From an uncultured Bacteroidota bacterium (GTDB lineage: Bacteria; Bacteroidota; Bacteroidia; Chitinophagales; Chitinophagaceae): a DNA stretch of 32,533 nt. The notes under the pieces are model-generated. The model worked only from the letters and a program-made list of their open reading frames with translations. It was not told the origin of the DNA and did no database searches. The stretch spans positions 1 through 32,533 of the forward strand of contig CAIYAG010000188.1 in the NCBI GenBank assembly GCA_903924075.1, given 5' to 3'. The position numbers and the translations under genes are program-made. Shown one piece after another: positions 1-8,866 of this stretch. How positions within the stretch are numbered: the first letter of the stretch is position 1; each line of letters starts with the position of its first letter.

Positions 1-130
1 CATTTCAGCCTCGCTCCTGCGTTTATAGGGCTGGCTACTTTTGGGACTCCGTTTAGACTTGTTTGGCACTTTGACTGTCATTCTGAATAGTTTTTTGACA
101 AGCTATTTCAGGACTAGACACCGGTATTAG

Positions 131-155
131 GGGGTCAATTTGCGTGGATTTTCCA
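131..155. mobile_element. Possible insertion-sequence end (remnant)
   Basis: The bases from 1 to about 155 show no credible gene. The stretch 131-155, which contains GGGGTCAATTTGCG, resembles the terminal repeats of IS elements common in Bacteroidota (IS21-like in flavour). The coding similarity of the neighbouring reverse-strand gene stops exactly where this sequence begins. No transposase reading frame is visible, so this is an element end or scar at the window edge. The family assignment is a recollection of pattern and has not been matched to a database. Confidence 0.35.
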
Positions 156-338
156 ACCTAATAACCCAAAAATGGCACTCATAATGTCGGTAATAGAAGT
201 AGTAGGGGTTTCAGGGATTCTTTTTTTATGCCACACTCCTAAACGATATCCTGCAAAGTTGATCAAAAGCATTGAAAACACCGAAATACTAAATATCAAC
301 CAGCCTGTACTATTATCTAAAATATTTTCTTTGAACAT
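135..338 (-). pseudogene. Truncated DUF4239-like membrane protein (N-terminal fragment)
   Basis: The 67-residue frame begins with an amphipathic stretch and one transmembrane helix (about residues 12-31), then a GYRLG segment, a basic patch (HKKR) and the start of a second hydrophobic segment, SAIFGLLG. This order matches the N-terminus of DUF4239 (bestrophin-like) membrane proteins, which normally run to 200 or more residues, with SAIFGLLG continuing as a hydrophobic LLAFTF-type helix. Here the frame instead reads WKIHAN and stops, and that tail is encoded by the IS-like sequence at 131-155. It is therefore probably a gene cut by an insertion or rearrangement. It could also be a real small membrane protein, but the abrupt loss of helix character argues against that. 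Confidence 0.45.
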
Positions 339-553
339 AATTTTTTAATTAAAGGCCGGCAAGATAATTATAAAAAAATATCAATGAAAGATTTATTACA
401 TGTTTTTCATATGCAATTAACTTCCCATGTTTAGCCATTCATAAATTTATTGTGCTTACATTAATGAAATTCATAATTTTACTAAACCTTTTAATGTGTT
501 AGGCGTTATTGGATGAAGTTCCCCAATTTGTAACTTGATATATTTAATAATAG
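339..553. other. Gene-free AT-rich spacer before the AraC regulator
   Basis: About 215 bp without a supportable gene. It should carry the divergent promoters of the DUF4239-like fragment and of the AraC gene. No clean TTG / TAnnTTTG pair was found on either strand, only partial matches near 515-540. No RNA gene or terminator is recognisable. Confidence 0.4.
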
Positions 554-1741
554 ATGAATCCAATTCCATTTTTTTATCAAGGAAGTTTGATCATTGGTAT
601 TCCTGTTATTGTGATACTATTTTACTATAGTAGAAAAAATCGGAACAATTTATTTTTAGCCATTTCCCTCTTGAATATTTGGTATGCACTATTAATAAAT
701 AACTTAAATCAGAGTTTACAAATATTAGAATTCCCTTATCTTATTAGAACTGGTAGTATCAGTGTCTTTTTGTTTTTCCCTTTTCTTTATTTATATGCTA
801 GGGGGGCCTTTTACCCAAATGTATTTTTTAAGAAAGCTGATCTGCTTTGGTTCTTACCCTTAACCATTTATTTAATTGATTTGGGGCCTTTTTTCCTTTC
901 AGACTCAAATTATAAAATAGCTGTATTTCAAGAAAGGCTCAAAGATGCGGCATTTGCATCGAAAATTGGTGAGGGATGGATCAAGTTAGTTGGTTTTGAA
1001 ATTTTATTAAGGTATTTATCAGGCGTATTATTTTTAATATTCCAGATTAATATTATATGCAAGTATTGGAAAACTCATTCCATTCAGAAAAAGCCGGAGA
1101 ATCGGATAGTCTTTTGGCATATCCTAATTTTGACAGTCACCTATGGGTTACTAGTATTTCCAGGGATTTTTGGAGTTTTACTGCATCTTTCATGGTATAA
1201 TATCTCTTTTGTAGGTATCAATCTCTCTTTATCATTAACTATCACCGCGTTTTTTTTACTCTTTTCTCCCCGCATTTTGTATGGTTTTTTGCCATTTTCT
1301 ATAGTTCAAGGTATGGATGATCTTAAAAACTATAGGGCTGAAAAACCAGTTATAACAGAATCGACTAAAGAGTCAAAAAATAGGTATGAGGATGAAAAAA
1401 TTGCTGAACTCATAGCTAAAATTGAAGATTACGTTAATAAGAATCAGGTCTTCCTAGACCAGAATTATACCATTTACTCCTTGTCAACAGATATTGGAGT
1501 GCCAGTTTATCAGTTATCGCCCCTGATCAATAATTATTATGATGAAACTTATAGTACTTGGATCAATCAATTTAGGGTGCGTTATTTTATGGAATTGTGT
1601 AAAGACCCTTTGTATAAAGAACTGACTTTAGAAGCCCTAGCCAAAGAATCAGGCTTTTCAAACCGTACAACTTTTATCAATTCCTTTAAAAAAATCACTG
1701 GCACAACTCCGAGTGCCTACCTGAAACAAGGCCTGAAATAG
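554..1741 (+). CDS. Membrane-embedded AraC-family transcriptional regulator
   Basis: This 395-residue protein is a predicted seven-helix membrane sensor fused to a cytoplasmic AraC DNA-binding domain. Hydrophobic helices fill roughly residues 6-245. A charged linker (about 250-290) follows, then two helix-turn-helix units at about 300-390. The second unit contains LTLEALAKESGFSNRTTF and ends in the family signature KKITGTTPSAYLK. Such regulators are frequent in Bacteroidota and usually control adjacent genes. The 200-bp gap downstream carries two direct repeats with a 21-bp period, the geometry an AraC protein binds, so the 18-gene run from 1942 is the likely target. The ligand is unknown; the membrane part has no recognisable solute-binding domain. 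The ATG at 554 has little room for an alternative because the first helix starts within ten residues. Confidence 0.88.
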   Translation: MNPIPFFYQGSLIIGIPVIVILFYYSRKNRNNLFLAISLLNIWYALLINNLNQSLQILEFPYLIRTGSISVFLFFPFLYLYARGAFYPNVFFKKADLLWFLPLTIYLIDLGPFFLSDSNYKIAVFQERLKDAAFASKIGEGWIKLVGFEILLRYLSGVLFLIFQINIICKYWKTHSIQKKPENRIVFWHILILTVTYGLLVFPGIFGVLLHLSWYNISFVGINLSLSLTITAFFLLFSPRILYGFLPFSIVQGMDDLKNYRAEKPVITESTKESKNRYEDEKIAELIAKIEDYVNKNQVFLDQNYTIYSLSTDIGVPVYQLSPLINNYYDETYSTWINQFRVRYFMELCKDPLYKELTLEALAKESGFSNRTTFINSFKKITGTTPSAYLKQGLK

Positions 1742-1769
1742 TAGTTTTTCCCTTTGTAATAGTCTTTAG

Positions 1770-1809
1770 TGTCAATATTTGACTAATTCTTGTCAATATT
1801 TGACTAATT
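1770..1809 (+). promoter_or_regulatory. Two-copy direct repeat, probable AraC operator
   Basis: TGTCAATATTTGACTAATT occurs exactly twice, at 1770-1788 and 1791-1809, with a 21-bp period (two helical turns). Each copy also contains an imperfect dyad, GTCAA-N3-TTGAC. AraC-type activators bind direct repeats with this spacing next to the -35 region. The downstream copy overlaps the promoter proposed at 1799-1828, and the AraC gene lies directly upstream. Binding itself is inferred. Confidence 0.7.
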
Positions 1810-1828
1810 ATAACAAATCCCATCTTTG
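1799..1828 (+). promoter_or_regulatory. Bacteroidota-type promoter for the sulfatase gene run
   Basis: A -33 TTTG at 1799-1802 and a -7 element CATCTTTG at 1821-1828 (7 of 8 to TAnnTTTG) are separated by 18 bp. Transcription would begin near 1834 and leave a leader of about 105 nt before the ATG at 1942. The -33 element lies inside the second direct repeat, as expected for an activator that contacts RNA polymerase. The repeats themselves hold weaker -7-like matches (AATATTTG), so the exact start is uncertain. Confidence 0.55.
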
Positions 1829-1859
1829 AAAAAGAACCGCAAGCTTTTTCGTAGACTAA

Positions 1860-1912
1860 TTTTCAGTTATTAATTGAAACGTTGAAAACTAAGGGCTATT
1901 AGTTTTTTGCCC
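1860..1912 (+). promoter_or_regulatory. Leader with overlapping hairpins, possible attenuator
   Basis: AAAACTAA (1885-1892) and TTAGTTTT (1899-1906) form a perfect 8-bp stem with a 6-nt loop, ending in a T-run. Two alternative pairings compete with it: TTTTCA (1860-1865) with TGAAAA (1883-1888), and GGGC (1893-1896) with GCCC (1909-1912). Mutually exclusive stems in a leader suggest attenuation or mRNA stabilisation. The stem is AU-rich and therefore weak, so this is tentative. Confidence 0.3.
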
Positions 1913-1941
1913 TGTTATTCAACCCCCAAAACTATTTTTCT

Positions 1942-2409
1942 ATGAGAAAAGCTATTTTCTTCTGTAGCATTTTTGTAATGTCATGCTTATTGGCATCTTC
2001 CCAAAGTTCAGTAATTACACCTAAAGCGAGTTACACATCGGCTGTTGGTATCAAATTCTTTCCACTGGCAGTATCATTAAAACATTTCGTTAGCACTAAT
2101 AAGGCCTTAGACCTATATGCCTACTTTAATGAAGGTACCCGGATCACTGGTCTATATGAATGGCATGGTACTTTAAGCAATGAGGGTAATTTAAAATGGT
2201 ATCTCGGACCAGGTATGCATGTTCAATTTTACGATTATGAACATGGTGGAGGTACCAATGTGGGAGTAGATGGCATCGTTGGATTAGAATATAAGCTATC
2301 AAAATTGCCTTTTGCTTTTTCTATTGACTGGCAGCCTTCTTTAGAATTTAGTAGCAAATCCACATTTGCTGGCGGATGGGGCGGAATTGGCGGAAAGTTC
2401 ACTTTCTAA
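1942..2409 (+). CDS. Small exported barrel-like protein, unknown function
   Basis: The 155-residue protein has a signal peptide (about residues 1-20, ending before QSSV) and then alternating polar and aromatic segments typical of a small outer-membrane beta-barrel. It ends in GGKFTF, and a terminal Phe is the usual signal for outer-membrane insertion. The size would suit an eight-stranded barrel. No named family is recognised. It is the first gene after the repeat-containing promoter, 45 bp ahead of the large OmpA-domain protein, so it is likely the promoter-proximal gene of the run. Confidence 0.7.
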   Translation: MRKAIFFCSIFVMSCLLASSQSSVITPKASYTSAVGIKFFPLAVSLKHFVSTNKALDLYAYFNEGTRITGLYEWHGTLSNEGNLKWYLGPGMHVQFYDYEHGGGTNVGVDGIVGLEYKLSKLPFAFSIDWQPSLEFSSKSTFAGGWGGIGGKFTF

Positions 2410-2453
2410 AACAACTCATCAGACTTTCCTTTTAAAAGATCAAAAACAATTAC

Positions 2454-4976
2454 ATGAAATCGAAAATTATCGCAATAGTCAGCTTTTTATTACTGACTTT
2501 ATCTTTTTACAATAAGATCTCTGCGCAACAGAATTACGGAATGGCCAATGGTAACTATGCTGGCATTACTGGGGTTTCAATGAACCCCGCTAGTATTGTA
2601 GACAACAGGTATAAGTTTGATATGAATATCGCTGGATTCGATTCCTATTTCAATAATAACTACCTAAAATTCAATAACGATTTTTTTCTCAGAAGAACCT
2701 ATTCTAAAGATCCTTATAATAGTGCGTTCAGTTATGTGAAACAAGATCAGGTGTCTCAATTGCTAGCAGTGAAAGAGCGGGTACAAGCTGGGGTTAAAAC
2801 AAATATTCAGTTGCCTTTATCATTCATGGTTACCACCGGCAAGAAGTCTGCCATTGCATTTACCCTGAATAATCGTTCTGTAATGCAAGTATCTGGTATG
2901 AATACCCAAACTGCTGAGATCTTCTATTCTGAACTAAAAAATCCTTCTTTATACAATACACCCATGAACAATGATGGGTTGAGGGCTAATTTTCTTAGCT
3001 GGCAAGAAGCTAACCTTACCTATGGTACCGTTTTGTTGAATACTGGTCACCATTTTATTAAAGGTGCATTTACAGGAAAATTAATGGCTGCTAGTGCAGG
3101 GGCTTATATTCAAGCTGATCAACTAACACTCAATTTTCAGGATCAAAACCATGTAACGATACAATCACCCCTAATTCATTATGCGCGTACTGAACACGCT
3201 GATATTCAGGATATTAAAACAAGAGAGTTATTTAATAATATCGAAAATTATCAATTTGGATGGGATGCAGGATTGATTTATGAGTTAAGAGGTAGTTTGA
3301 AAAATAAGAAGTTTGTAGACTATGATCTGAAAACTCAATTAAGACAAGACGTTAATAAGTACATTCTTAGAATTGGAGTTGCGATCGTAGATGTAGGCAA
3401 CTTTAATTTTCAAAGAAAACCTTTGACAAGAGATCATTCTGCCAATATTAACAATTGGGATTTCTCGAATGTGAAAGCAGGTAGCTTAAGTCAATTTGAT
3501 GTACCATACTCTAAATTGGTGCAGTACACTACTGATACTTCATCATTATTCACCTATAAGTTGCCAACCGCCTTAACTGCGAATATTGATTTGCATTTGT
3601 TTGAAGGGTTCTATGTGAATTTGGCAACCAAACAACCACTTGAAAACTTTGGTAAAAAAACATCTACTGGATTAGTGTCAGAAAAATGGGTGGCTCTTAC
3701 TCCTAGATTTGAAAGCAGGTTATTAGGTGTATATGTTCCGATCTCAAATATGTACAACAGAACCAATATTGGTTTAACAGTTCGCTTCGGACCAGTTTAT
3801 GTTGGATCTAATAATTTCTACCATATTTTATCGAATGGCAGATCTCCAGAAGCAGATATACATGCTGGATTTAAAATTTCCATTGCTTATGGTGCTCCTT
3901 CCAAAAACATGAAGGCATTCCAATATATCACTGGACTAAAATTAGGCGAAGATTCCTTGATCAGCAATGAAAAAGCAGATCGTCGTAAAATTGATTCGAT
4001 AGCGATGCAAGTAGATATTTTGAAGAAAATGCTTCGTGATTCTTCATTCAGTTATAAACCCGTAAACATTGTGATCAATAATGTAGCAGGTTCTACAACT
4101 GCTACTACAGCAAACAGATCAGGTGATTCATTAATCATTTCAAATCCAGTAATTACAGGAAATGCCAATGCATATAACAGTTCACGCGATTCTAGTATTG
4201 ATCGTTTGATCACTGAATTAGCAAAGAGTAATTTGGCATTGAGAGATGAACAAGAAAAAAACAAAAACACCCAGATCAAACCCGATAAAAAATCAGCTAA
4301 AAAAGCAGACCAGCAAAGGAAAGAAGACATCAAACGTCAGAATAGTTATAACGATGATTTAGATAAAGAGATCAAAAGACTAAGAGTGTCAATGATGGCT
4401 AGTGACGCTGCCATTGCAACTGCAATTGTTGCATCAAATAGCAATAAGTCTACAGCTAAAAAAGACACTGTTTATATTACAAATATCGATTCTGCATTCA
4501 GAAAAACAGAAAGAGACACTATTCAGAATAACACAAGCTCAGTGATTATTTTGCCTGCGAACCAAGCAGCGGGGCAACCTACCAATCCGGTAAGTACAGA
4601 TGTAACTAAATCTGCCAATCCTGATGCTACAAAAGCTCCTAATTATTCTGAATATTTCAATACCATTTATTTCGATTTAGGTACAACAAATATTAAATCT
4701 GCTGATATCGGAAAACTGAAACGTATAGCGGAAGAATTGGGCAAACATCCAAGATGGAAATTAGAAATTACAGGTAGAACTGATGCCTCTGGTTCTTATG
4801 AGGCCAATAGAAAAGTAGCTGAAAAAAGAATGAATTCAGTTAAGAAAATATTGTATGACGAAGGCATAACAGACGACAGAATGATTGTTTCATCGGAAGC
4901 GGCAACTAGTCAGTTTGGAGAGTCCTCTAACAAAGACCGTAGAGTTGATATTAAATTAGTGATACCACAACAATAA
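2454..4976 (+). CDS. DUF5723-type outer-membrane protein with C-terminal OmpA domain
   Basis: An 840-residue exported protein. A signal peptide (1-24, ending SAQ) leads into a DUF5723-type barrel region of about 450 residues, recognisable from GITGVSMNPASIVDNRYKF near its start. A low-complexity Ser/Thr/Lys-rich linker with a probable coiled coil follows (about 510-700). The OmpA peptidoglycan-binding domain is at about 734-838, with IYFDLGTTNIKSADIGKL, the TGRTDASGS loop, and NKDRRVDIKL carrying the Arg residues that hold diaminopimelate. The protein would span the outer membrane and anchor to peptidoglycan. Only 10 bp separate it from the first sulfatase, implying cotranscription and perhaps a scaffold role for the surface or periplasmic enzymes. 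Confidence 0.85.
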   Translation: MKSKIIAIVSFLLLTLSFYNKISAQQNYGMANGNYAGITGVSMNPASIVDNRYKFDMNIAGFDSYFNNNYLKFNNDFFLRRTYSKDPYNSAFSYVKQDQVSQLLAVKERVQAGVKTNIQLPLSFMVTTGKKSAIAFTLNNRSVMQVSGMNTQTAEIFYSELKNPSLYNTPMNNDGLRANFLSWQEANLTYGTVLLNTGHHFIKGAFTGKLMAASAGAYIQADQLTLNFQDQNHVTIQSPLIHYARTEHADIQDIKTRELFNNIENYQFGWDAGLIYELRGSLKNKKFVDYDLKTQLRQDVNKYILRIGVAIVDVGNFNFQRKPLTRDHSANINNWDFSNVKAGSLSQFDVPYSKLVQYTTDTSSLFTYKLPTALTANIDLHLFEGFYVNLATKQPLENFGKKTSTGLVSEKWVALTPRFESRLLGVYVPISNMYNRTNIGLTVRFGPVYVGSNNFYHILSNGRSPEADIHAGFKISIAYGAPSKNMKAFQYITGLKLGEDSLISNEKADRRKIDSIAMQVDILKKMLRDSSFSYKPVNIVINNVAGSTTATTANRSGDSLIISNPVITGNANAYNSSRDSSIDRLITELAKSNLALRDEQEKNKNTQIKPDKKSAKKADQQRKEDIKRQNSYNDDLDKEIKRLRVSMMASDAAIATAIVASNSNKSTAKKDTVYITNIDSAFRKTERDTIQNNTSSVIILPANQAAGQPTNPVSTDVTKSANPDATKAPNYSEYFNTIYFDLGTTNIKSADIGKLKRIAEELGKHPRWKLEITGRTDASGSYEANRKVAEKRMNSVKKILYDEGITDDRMIVSSEAATSQFGESSNKDRRVDIKLVIPQQ

Positions 4977-4986
4977 AAATTAAAGT

Positions 4987-7353
4987 ATGAAAATCTATTT
5001 CGTAGCCATTTTTAGTGTATTGCTTTTCTCGCAGTGTAAAAACCCTGCACAAGAAAAAGCAACAACAGAATCTGAAGTTGGAAGTGTTCTTCCTTTTGCC
5101 GAACCGCCTTCTGCAAGTATCGCTGGTGAATCGCTTGCGGAAAGTAAGCATGTAAGAAGAGCGCAATCAGATCATTTGCCAAAAGATGCGCCGAATATCC
5201 TGATCATTTTAATGGATGATGTTGGATTTGGTACCCCATCTACTTTTGGTGGTGAGGTTAATACGCCAACCCTAACAAGAGTTTATAATGAGGGTATTGC
5301 TTATAATGAATTTCATACTACTTCTATCTGTTCTCCAACCAGAGCTGCATTGTTAACCGGCCGAAATCATACACGTATTGGTAACGGAACCATTGCAGAA
5401 CGTGCAGTTGATTGGGATGGCTATACTGGTATCATACCTAAAGAAGCTGCTACTGTTGCTGAAGTTTTGAAAGATTATGGTTACAATACTTCAGCATTTG
5501 GTAAATGGCATAATACTCCTGCTAATCAAACTACTTCTCAAGGACCCTTCGACTATTGGCCTAACGCATATGGTTTCCAACATTTCTACGGATTTCTGGG
5601 AGGAGAAACCTCTCAGTGGGAACCGCATTTAGTTGAAAATTATAGTCAGGTTGAATTACCCAAAAATGAAAAATATCATTTAACTACTGATCTTGCAGAC
5701 CATGCAATTGATTGGATGAGCGAGCATAAAGCTTACGCGGCTGATAAACCTTTCTTATTATATTTTGCACCTGGCGCTGGTCACGGTCCTCATCAGATCT
5801 ATAAAGAATGGGCTGATAAATACAAAGGTAAATTCAATGATGGTTGGGACAAATACCGTGAAAGAGTATTCAAACGCCAGAAAGATTTGGGCTGGATTCC
5901 AGCAAATGCACAATTAACTCCAAGAGATAAAACCATGACTGCCTGGGATAGTATTCCACAGTCTCAAAGAGCTTTCCAAGCTAGATTGATGGAAGTGTTT
6001 GCAGGATTTGTAGAACATGCAGATTCTGAAATAGGAAGAGTAATTGATGCGGTTGAAAAAAATGGACAGAAAGACAATACATTGATCTTCTTTGTTTGGG
6101 GAGATAATGGTTCTAGTGCAGAAGGACAAAATGGGTCGATCAGTGAATTACTTGCACAAAATGGGATCTCAAATACCATCGATCAGCAAATTGCTGCATT
6201 GAATAAAATAGGTGGCCTTGATGCATTGGGCGGGCATGTTACAGAAAATATGTATCACTCTTCTTGGGCTTGGGCTGGTAACACACCATTCAGATATACA
6301 AAATTGGTTGCGTCGCATTTTGGTGGAACTCGTAATCCTTTGGTAGTATCTTGGCCAGGTCATATTAAAGCAGACAAAACCCCTCGTTCACAATTTCACC
6401 ATGTAAATGATATTGTTCCTACTATTTATGATATCCTAGGAATTAAAGTTCCAAAAGTGGTGAATGGTTTTGATCAAATGCCAATGGATGGAATTAGTAT
6501 GAAATATACTTTCGATAATGCAAAAGCTCCAGCTGCTGCTAAAACACAGTTCTTCGATAATAATGGAAGTAGGGGTGTATATAATGATGGTTGGTATGCT
6601 TGTACTTTTGGTCCATTGTATCCATGGATCCCAGCTCAAAAGGGTTTAGACAAATGGGATTCTAAAAAAGACGTATGGGAATTGTATAATTTAAATGAAG
6701 ACTATACACAGTTCAACGATCTAGCTGCTAAAGAGCCAGAGCGTTTGAAAAAAATGCAAGCGCTTTATTTAGAACAAGCAAAAGACAATAAAGATTTTCC
6801 AATTGGTGCAGGTATCTGGTTACGCTTGCATCCTGAAGATGCTATTGCATCTCCTTATAAATCATGGGTGTTCAATCAATCCACCTATGGCATGCCTGAA
6901 TTCAGTGCTCCTGGATTAGGTAAAAAAAGTAACAAAGTGGAAATTGATCTGGAAGTTGGCGCAAATGCATCAGGTGTTGTTTACGCACTGGGCGGATCTG
7001 GCGGTGGACTAACCTGCTTCATGGATAATGGCAAATTAACTTATGAATACAATATGATGTTAATTGAAAATTACTCTGTGGAGACAAAAGAAAAATTAGC
7101 ACCAGGTAAGCACCATATTATCATTACCACCACCATTGCGAAACCTTTTGCTCCTGCAGTTGTGAAAATCAATATTGACGGAAAAGATGTAGCTAACTGT
7201 GATGTGAAACGCACAGTGCCGGCAGCTTTCAGCGCAAACGAATCATTTGATGTGGGTAGGGATTTGGGAGCTCCAGTATCATTGCGATATGCAAAAAGAG
7301 CACCTTTCAAATTCACTGGTACCATTAGTAAAGTAAAAGTTGATCTATTATAA
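4987..7353 (+). CDS. Arylsulfatase (S1 family), predicted lipoprotein
   Basis: A 788-residue sulfatase that would hydrolyse sulfate esters after its active-site cysteine is converted to formylglycine. The CSPTR motif puts that cysteine at C115. Metal ligands are D77/D78 (ILMDDVG) and D373/N374 (WGDNG); GKWH (172-175) and H266 (GAGHGPH) are further catalytic-site residues. A C-terminal beta-sandwich of about 150 residues (from about 640), with GSGGGLTCFMDNG, resembles large arylsulfatases of the mycobacterial AtsD type. The N-terminus carries a lipobox (LLFSQC, C17), so it should be lipid-anchored, unlike its paralog at 8867. No maturation enzyme (FGE or anSME) is visible nearby. The natural substrate cannot be read from the sequence. 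Confidence 0.93.
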   Translation: MKIYFVAIFSVLLFSQCKNPAQEKATTESEVGSVLPFAEPPSASIAGESLAESKHVRRAQSDHLPKDAPNILIILMDDVGFGTPSTFGGEVNTPTLTRVYNEGIAYNEFHTTSICSPTRAALLTGRNHTRIGNGTIAERAVDWDGYTGIIPKEAATVAEVLKDYGYNTSAFGKWHNTPANQTTSQGPFDYWPNAYGFQHFYGFLGGETSQWEPHLVENYSQVELPKNEKYHLTTDLADHAIDWMSEHKAYAADKPFLLYFAPGAGHGPHQIYKEWADKYKGKFNDGWDKYRERVFKRQKDLGWIPANAQLTPRDKTMTAWDSIPQSQRAFQARLMEVFAGFVEHADSEIGRVIDAVEKNGQKDNTLIFFVWGDNGSSAEGQNGSISELLAQNGISNTIDQQIAALNKIGGLDALGGHVTENMYHSSWAWAGNTPFRYTKLVASHFGGTRNPLVVSWPGHIKADKTPRSQFHHVNDIVPTIYDILGIKVPKVVNGFDQMPMDGISMKYTFDNAKAPAAAKTQFFDNNGSRGVYNDGWYACTFGPLYPWIPAQKGLDKWDSKKDVWELYNLNEDYTQFNDLAAKEPERLKKMQALYLEQAKDNKDFPIGAGIWLRLHPEDAIASPYKSWVFNQSTYGMPEFSAPGLGKKSNKVEIDLEVGANASGVVYALGGSGGGLTCFMDNGKLTYEYNMMLIENYSVETKEKLAPGKHHIIITTTIAKPFAPAVVKINIDGKDVANCDVKRTVPAAFSANESFDVGRDLGAPVSLRYAKRAPFKFTGTISKVKVDLL

Positions 7354-7392
7354 ATTTTGAATTAAAAACTTTAAAAAAATAAAAATTTCGTT

Positions 7393-7767
7393 ATGAAACT
7401 ATTTTCAAAAATCTTATTTCTTGCAATTTTCACTTTGTCTTTGCAGGCTGCATCAGCACAGATCATGAACAAAAAATCTATCATGTCTGATCTCGGAAAC
7501 ACTGAAGGGGTTAAGCTTGACTCTAAACAACAAAAAGAGTATGAAAAAAGCAATAATGACCTAGCTGAAAGCTTATTGAAAGTAGATAAGAGTCCGAAAT
7601 CAAAGAACGATCGCGACAAAGAAATTGATGGCCTTTTTGATAAAAGGGATAACGATATAGATAACATATTTGGAAAGGATTCAAAATATGAAGAATCAAG
7701 AAAAAGTATGAAAAAAACTTCCAATAAAATGCGTCGTAAAATGAAGTTGGCAAAGTTTGCTTTGTAA
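7393..7767 (+). CDS. Small exported, highly charged protein of unknown function
   Basis: A 124-residue protein with a clear signal peptide (1-22, ASAQ cleavage). The mature part is rich in Lys, Asp, Glu and Ser and probably helical, with KSKNDRDKEIDGLFDKRDND-type segments and a very basic end (SNKMRRKMKLAKF). No domain is recognised. It sits between the first sulfatase (39 bp upstream) and the DUF481 protein (51 bp downstream). Its charge suggests a soluble periplasmic protein that binds polyanions or another envelope protein, but this is only inference. Confidence 0.6.
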   Translation: MKLFSKILFLAIFTLSLQAASAQIMNKKSIMSDLGNTEGVKLDSKQQKEYEKSNNDLAESLLKVDKSPKSKNDRDKEIDGLFDKRDNDIDNIFGKDSKYEESRKSMKKTSNKMRRKMKLAKFAL

Positions 7768-7818
7768 TTCCATTTCTATTTAAAGCAATCGATTATCAAT
7801 CTATTTAAAAAAATAAGT

Positions 7819-8841
7819 ATGTCATTTAATAACATTAAAAAAGGACTAACATTTTGTCTTTTTATTCTAATTGCAAATTTTGTAAATGCACAAAAAGATA
7901 CCCTTGTACTTAAAAATAAAGATGTCATTATTGGAGAAGTAAAAGGGATGGATAGAAGTGTGATTACTATTGGAACAGACTATAGCAAAGACGACTTTAA
8001 GGTAAAGTGGGAAGGGATTAGTACAATTAGTACGAATTCATCTTATATCATTACTTTGAAGAACGGGAACAGGCTTCATGGCACCGTAAAAACTTCTGAT
8101 TCAAGTGATGTTAGCATTAAAACAGTTGACGGTAAATCAAAAATAGTTAAGTATGAAACCATCGTTTTTCTAAAGCCCATCAAAACAGGATTTATTGATC
8201 GTTTACATGCAGCAGCTGATTTCGGGTTTAGTTTAACTAAGGCTCAAAACTTAAAACAAATTACTTTAAGGAGTACTGTTGGATATCTTGCAGAAAATTG
8301 GTCGGCAGATGTTTCTTATAATACCCTTTTCTCTAATCAAGATAAAACCGATAAGATCAAAAGAACTGACGGAGGACTTACATTCAATTATCTGTTACCA
8401 AAAGATTGGTATATCCCAGCATCTGTAACGTTTCTTTCTAACTCAGAACAACAACTAGATCTTCGAATGCTTGAGAAATTAGGGGTAGGTAATTACCTAG
8501 TACACTCTAATCGCAGTTATTGGGGAGTTGCAGGTGGTTTAACTTATAACAGTGAAACTTATTACAGTACTCCTGCCAGAAAAAGCTGGGAAGCATATAT
8601 TGGTACGGAGCTGAACATGTACAATATTGGTGACTTGAACCTGTTAACCAGATTTGCAGCTTATCCAAGTTTAACCGAATCAGGACGTTGGAGATACGAC
8701 TTCAACTTTGATGCGAAATACGATTTGCCATTGAATTTTTATATCAAACTTGGGGTTACTTATAACTATGATAATCGACCTGTGGCTGGTGCATCAAATA
8801 CAGACTATGTCATGCAAACAGGTATTGGCTGGAAATTATAA
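7819..8841 (+). CDS. DUF481-family outer-membrane protein
   Basis: A 340-residue exported protein. After the signal peptide (1-24) come two tandem copies of a small beta unit of about 45 residues, one starting LKNKDVIIGEVKGMD and the other LKNGNRLHGTVKTSD. A C-terminal barrel of about 220 residues of DUF481 type follows, with alternating strands and a terminal GIGWKL. DUF481 proteins are salt-stress-inducible or uncharacterised outer-membrane barrels. The gene lies between the two large sulfatases and 25 bp before the second, so it is probably part of the same transcript and could provide an outer-membrane channel or anchor. Confidence 0.8.
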   Translation: MSFNNIKKGLTFCLFILIANFVNAQKDTLVLKNKDVIIGEVKGMDRSVITIGTDYSKDDFKVKWEGISTISTNSSYIITLKNGNRLHGTVKTSDSSDVSIKTVDGKSKIVKYETIVFLKPIKTGFIDRLHAAADFGFSLTKAQNLKQITLRSTVGYLAENWSADVSYNTLFSNQDKTDKIKRTDGGLTFNYLLPKDWYIPASVTFLSNSEQQLDLRMLEKLGVGNYLVHSNRSYWGVAGGLTYNSETYYSTPARKSWEAYIGTELNMYNIGDLNLLTRFAAYPSLTESGRWRYDFNFDAKYDLPLNFYIKLGVTYNYDNRPVAGASNTDYVMQTGIGWKL

Positions 8842-8866
8842 ATCGATTTATTTTAAATAACCATAC

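Noticed and set aside
4052-4333. Reverse-strand reading frame of 93 residues
   Set aside because: It is the opposite-strand shadow of the linker of the OmpA-fusion gene and has no recognisable domain or start context.
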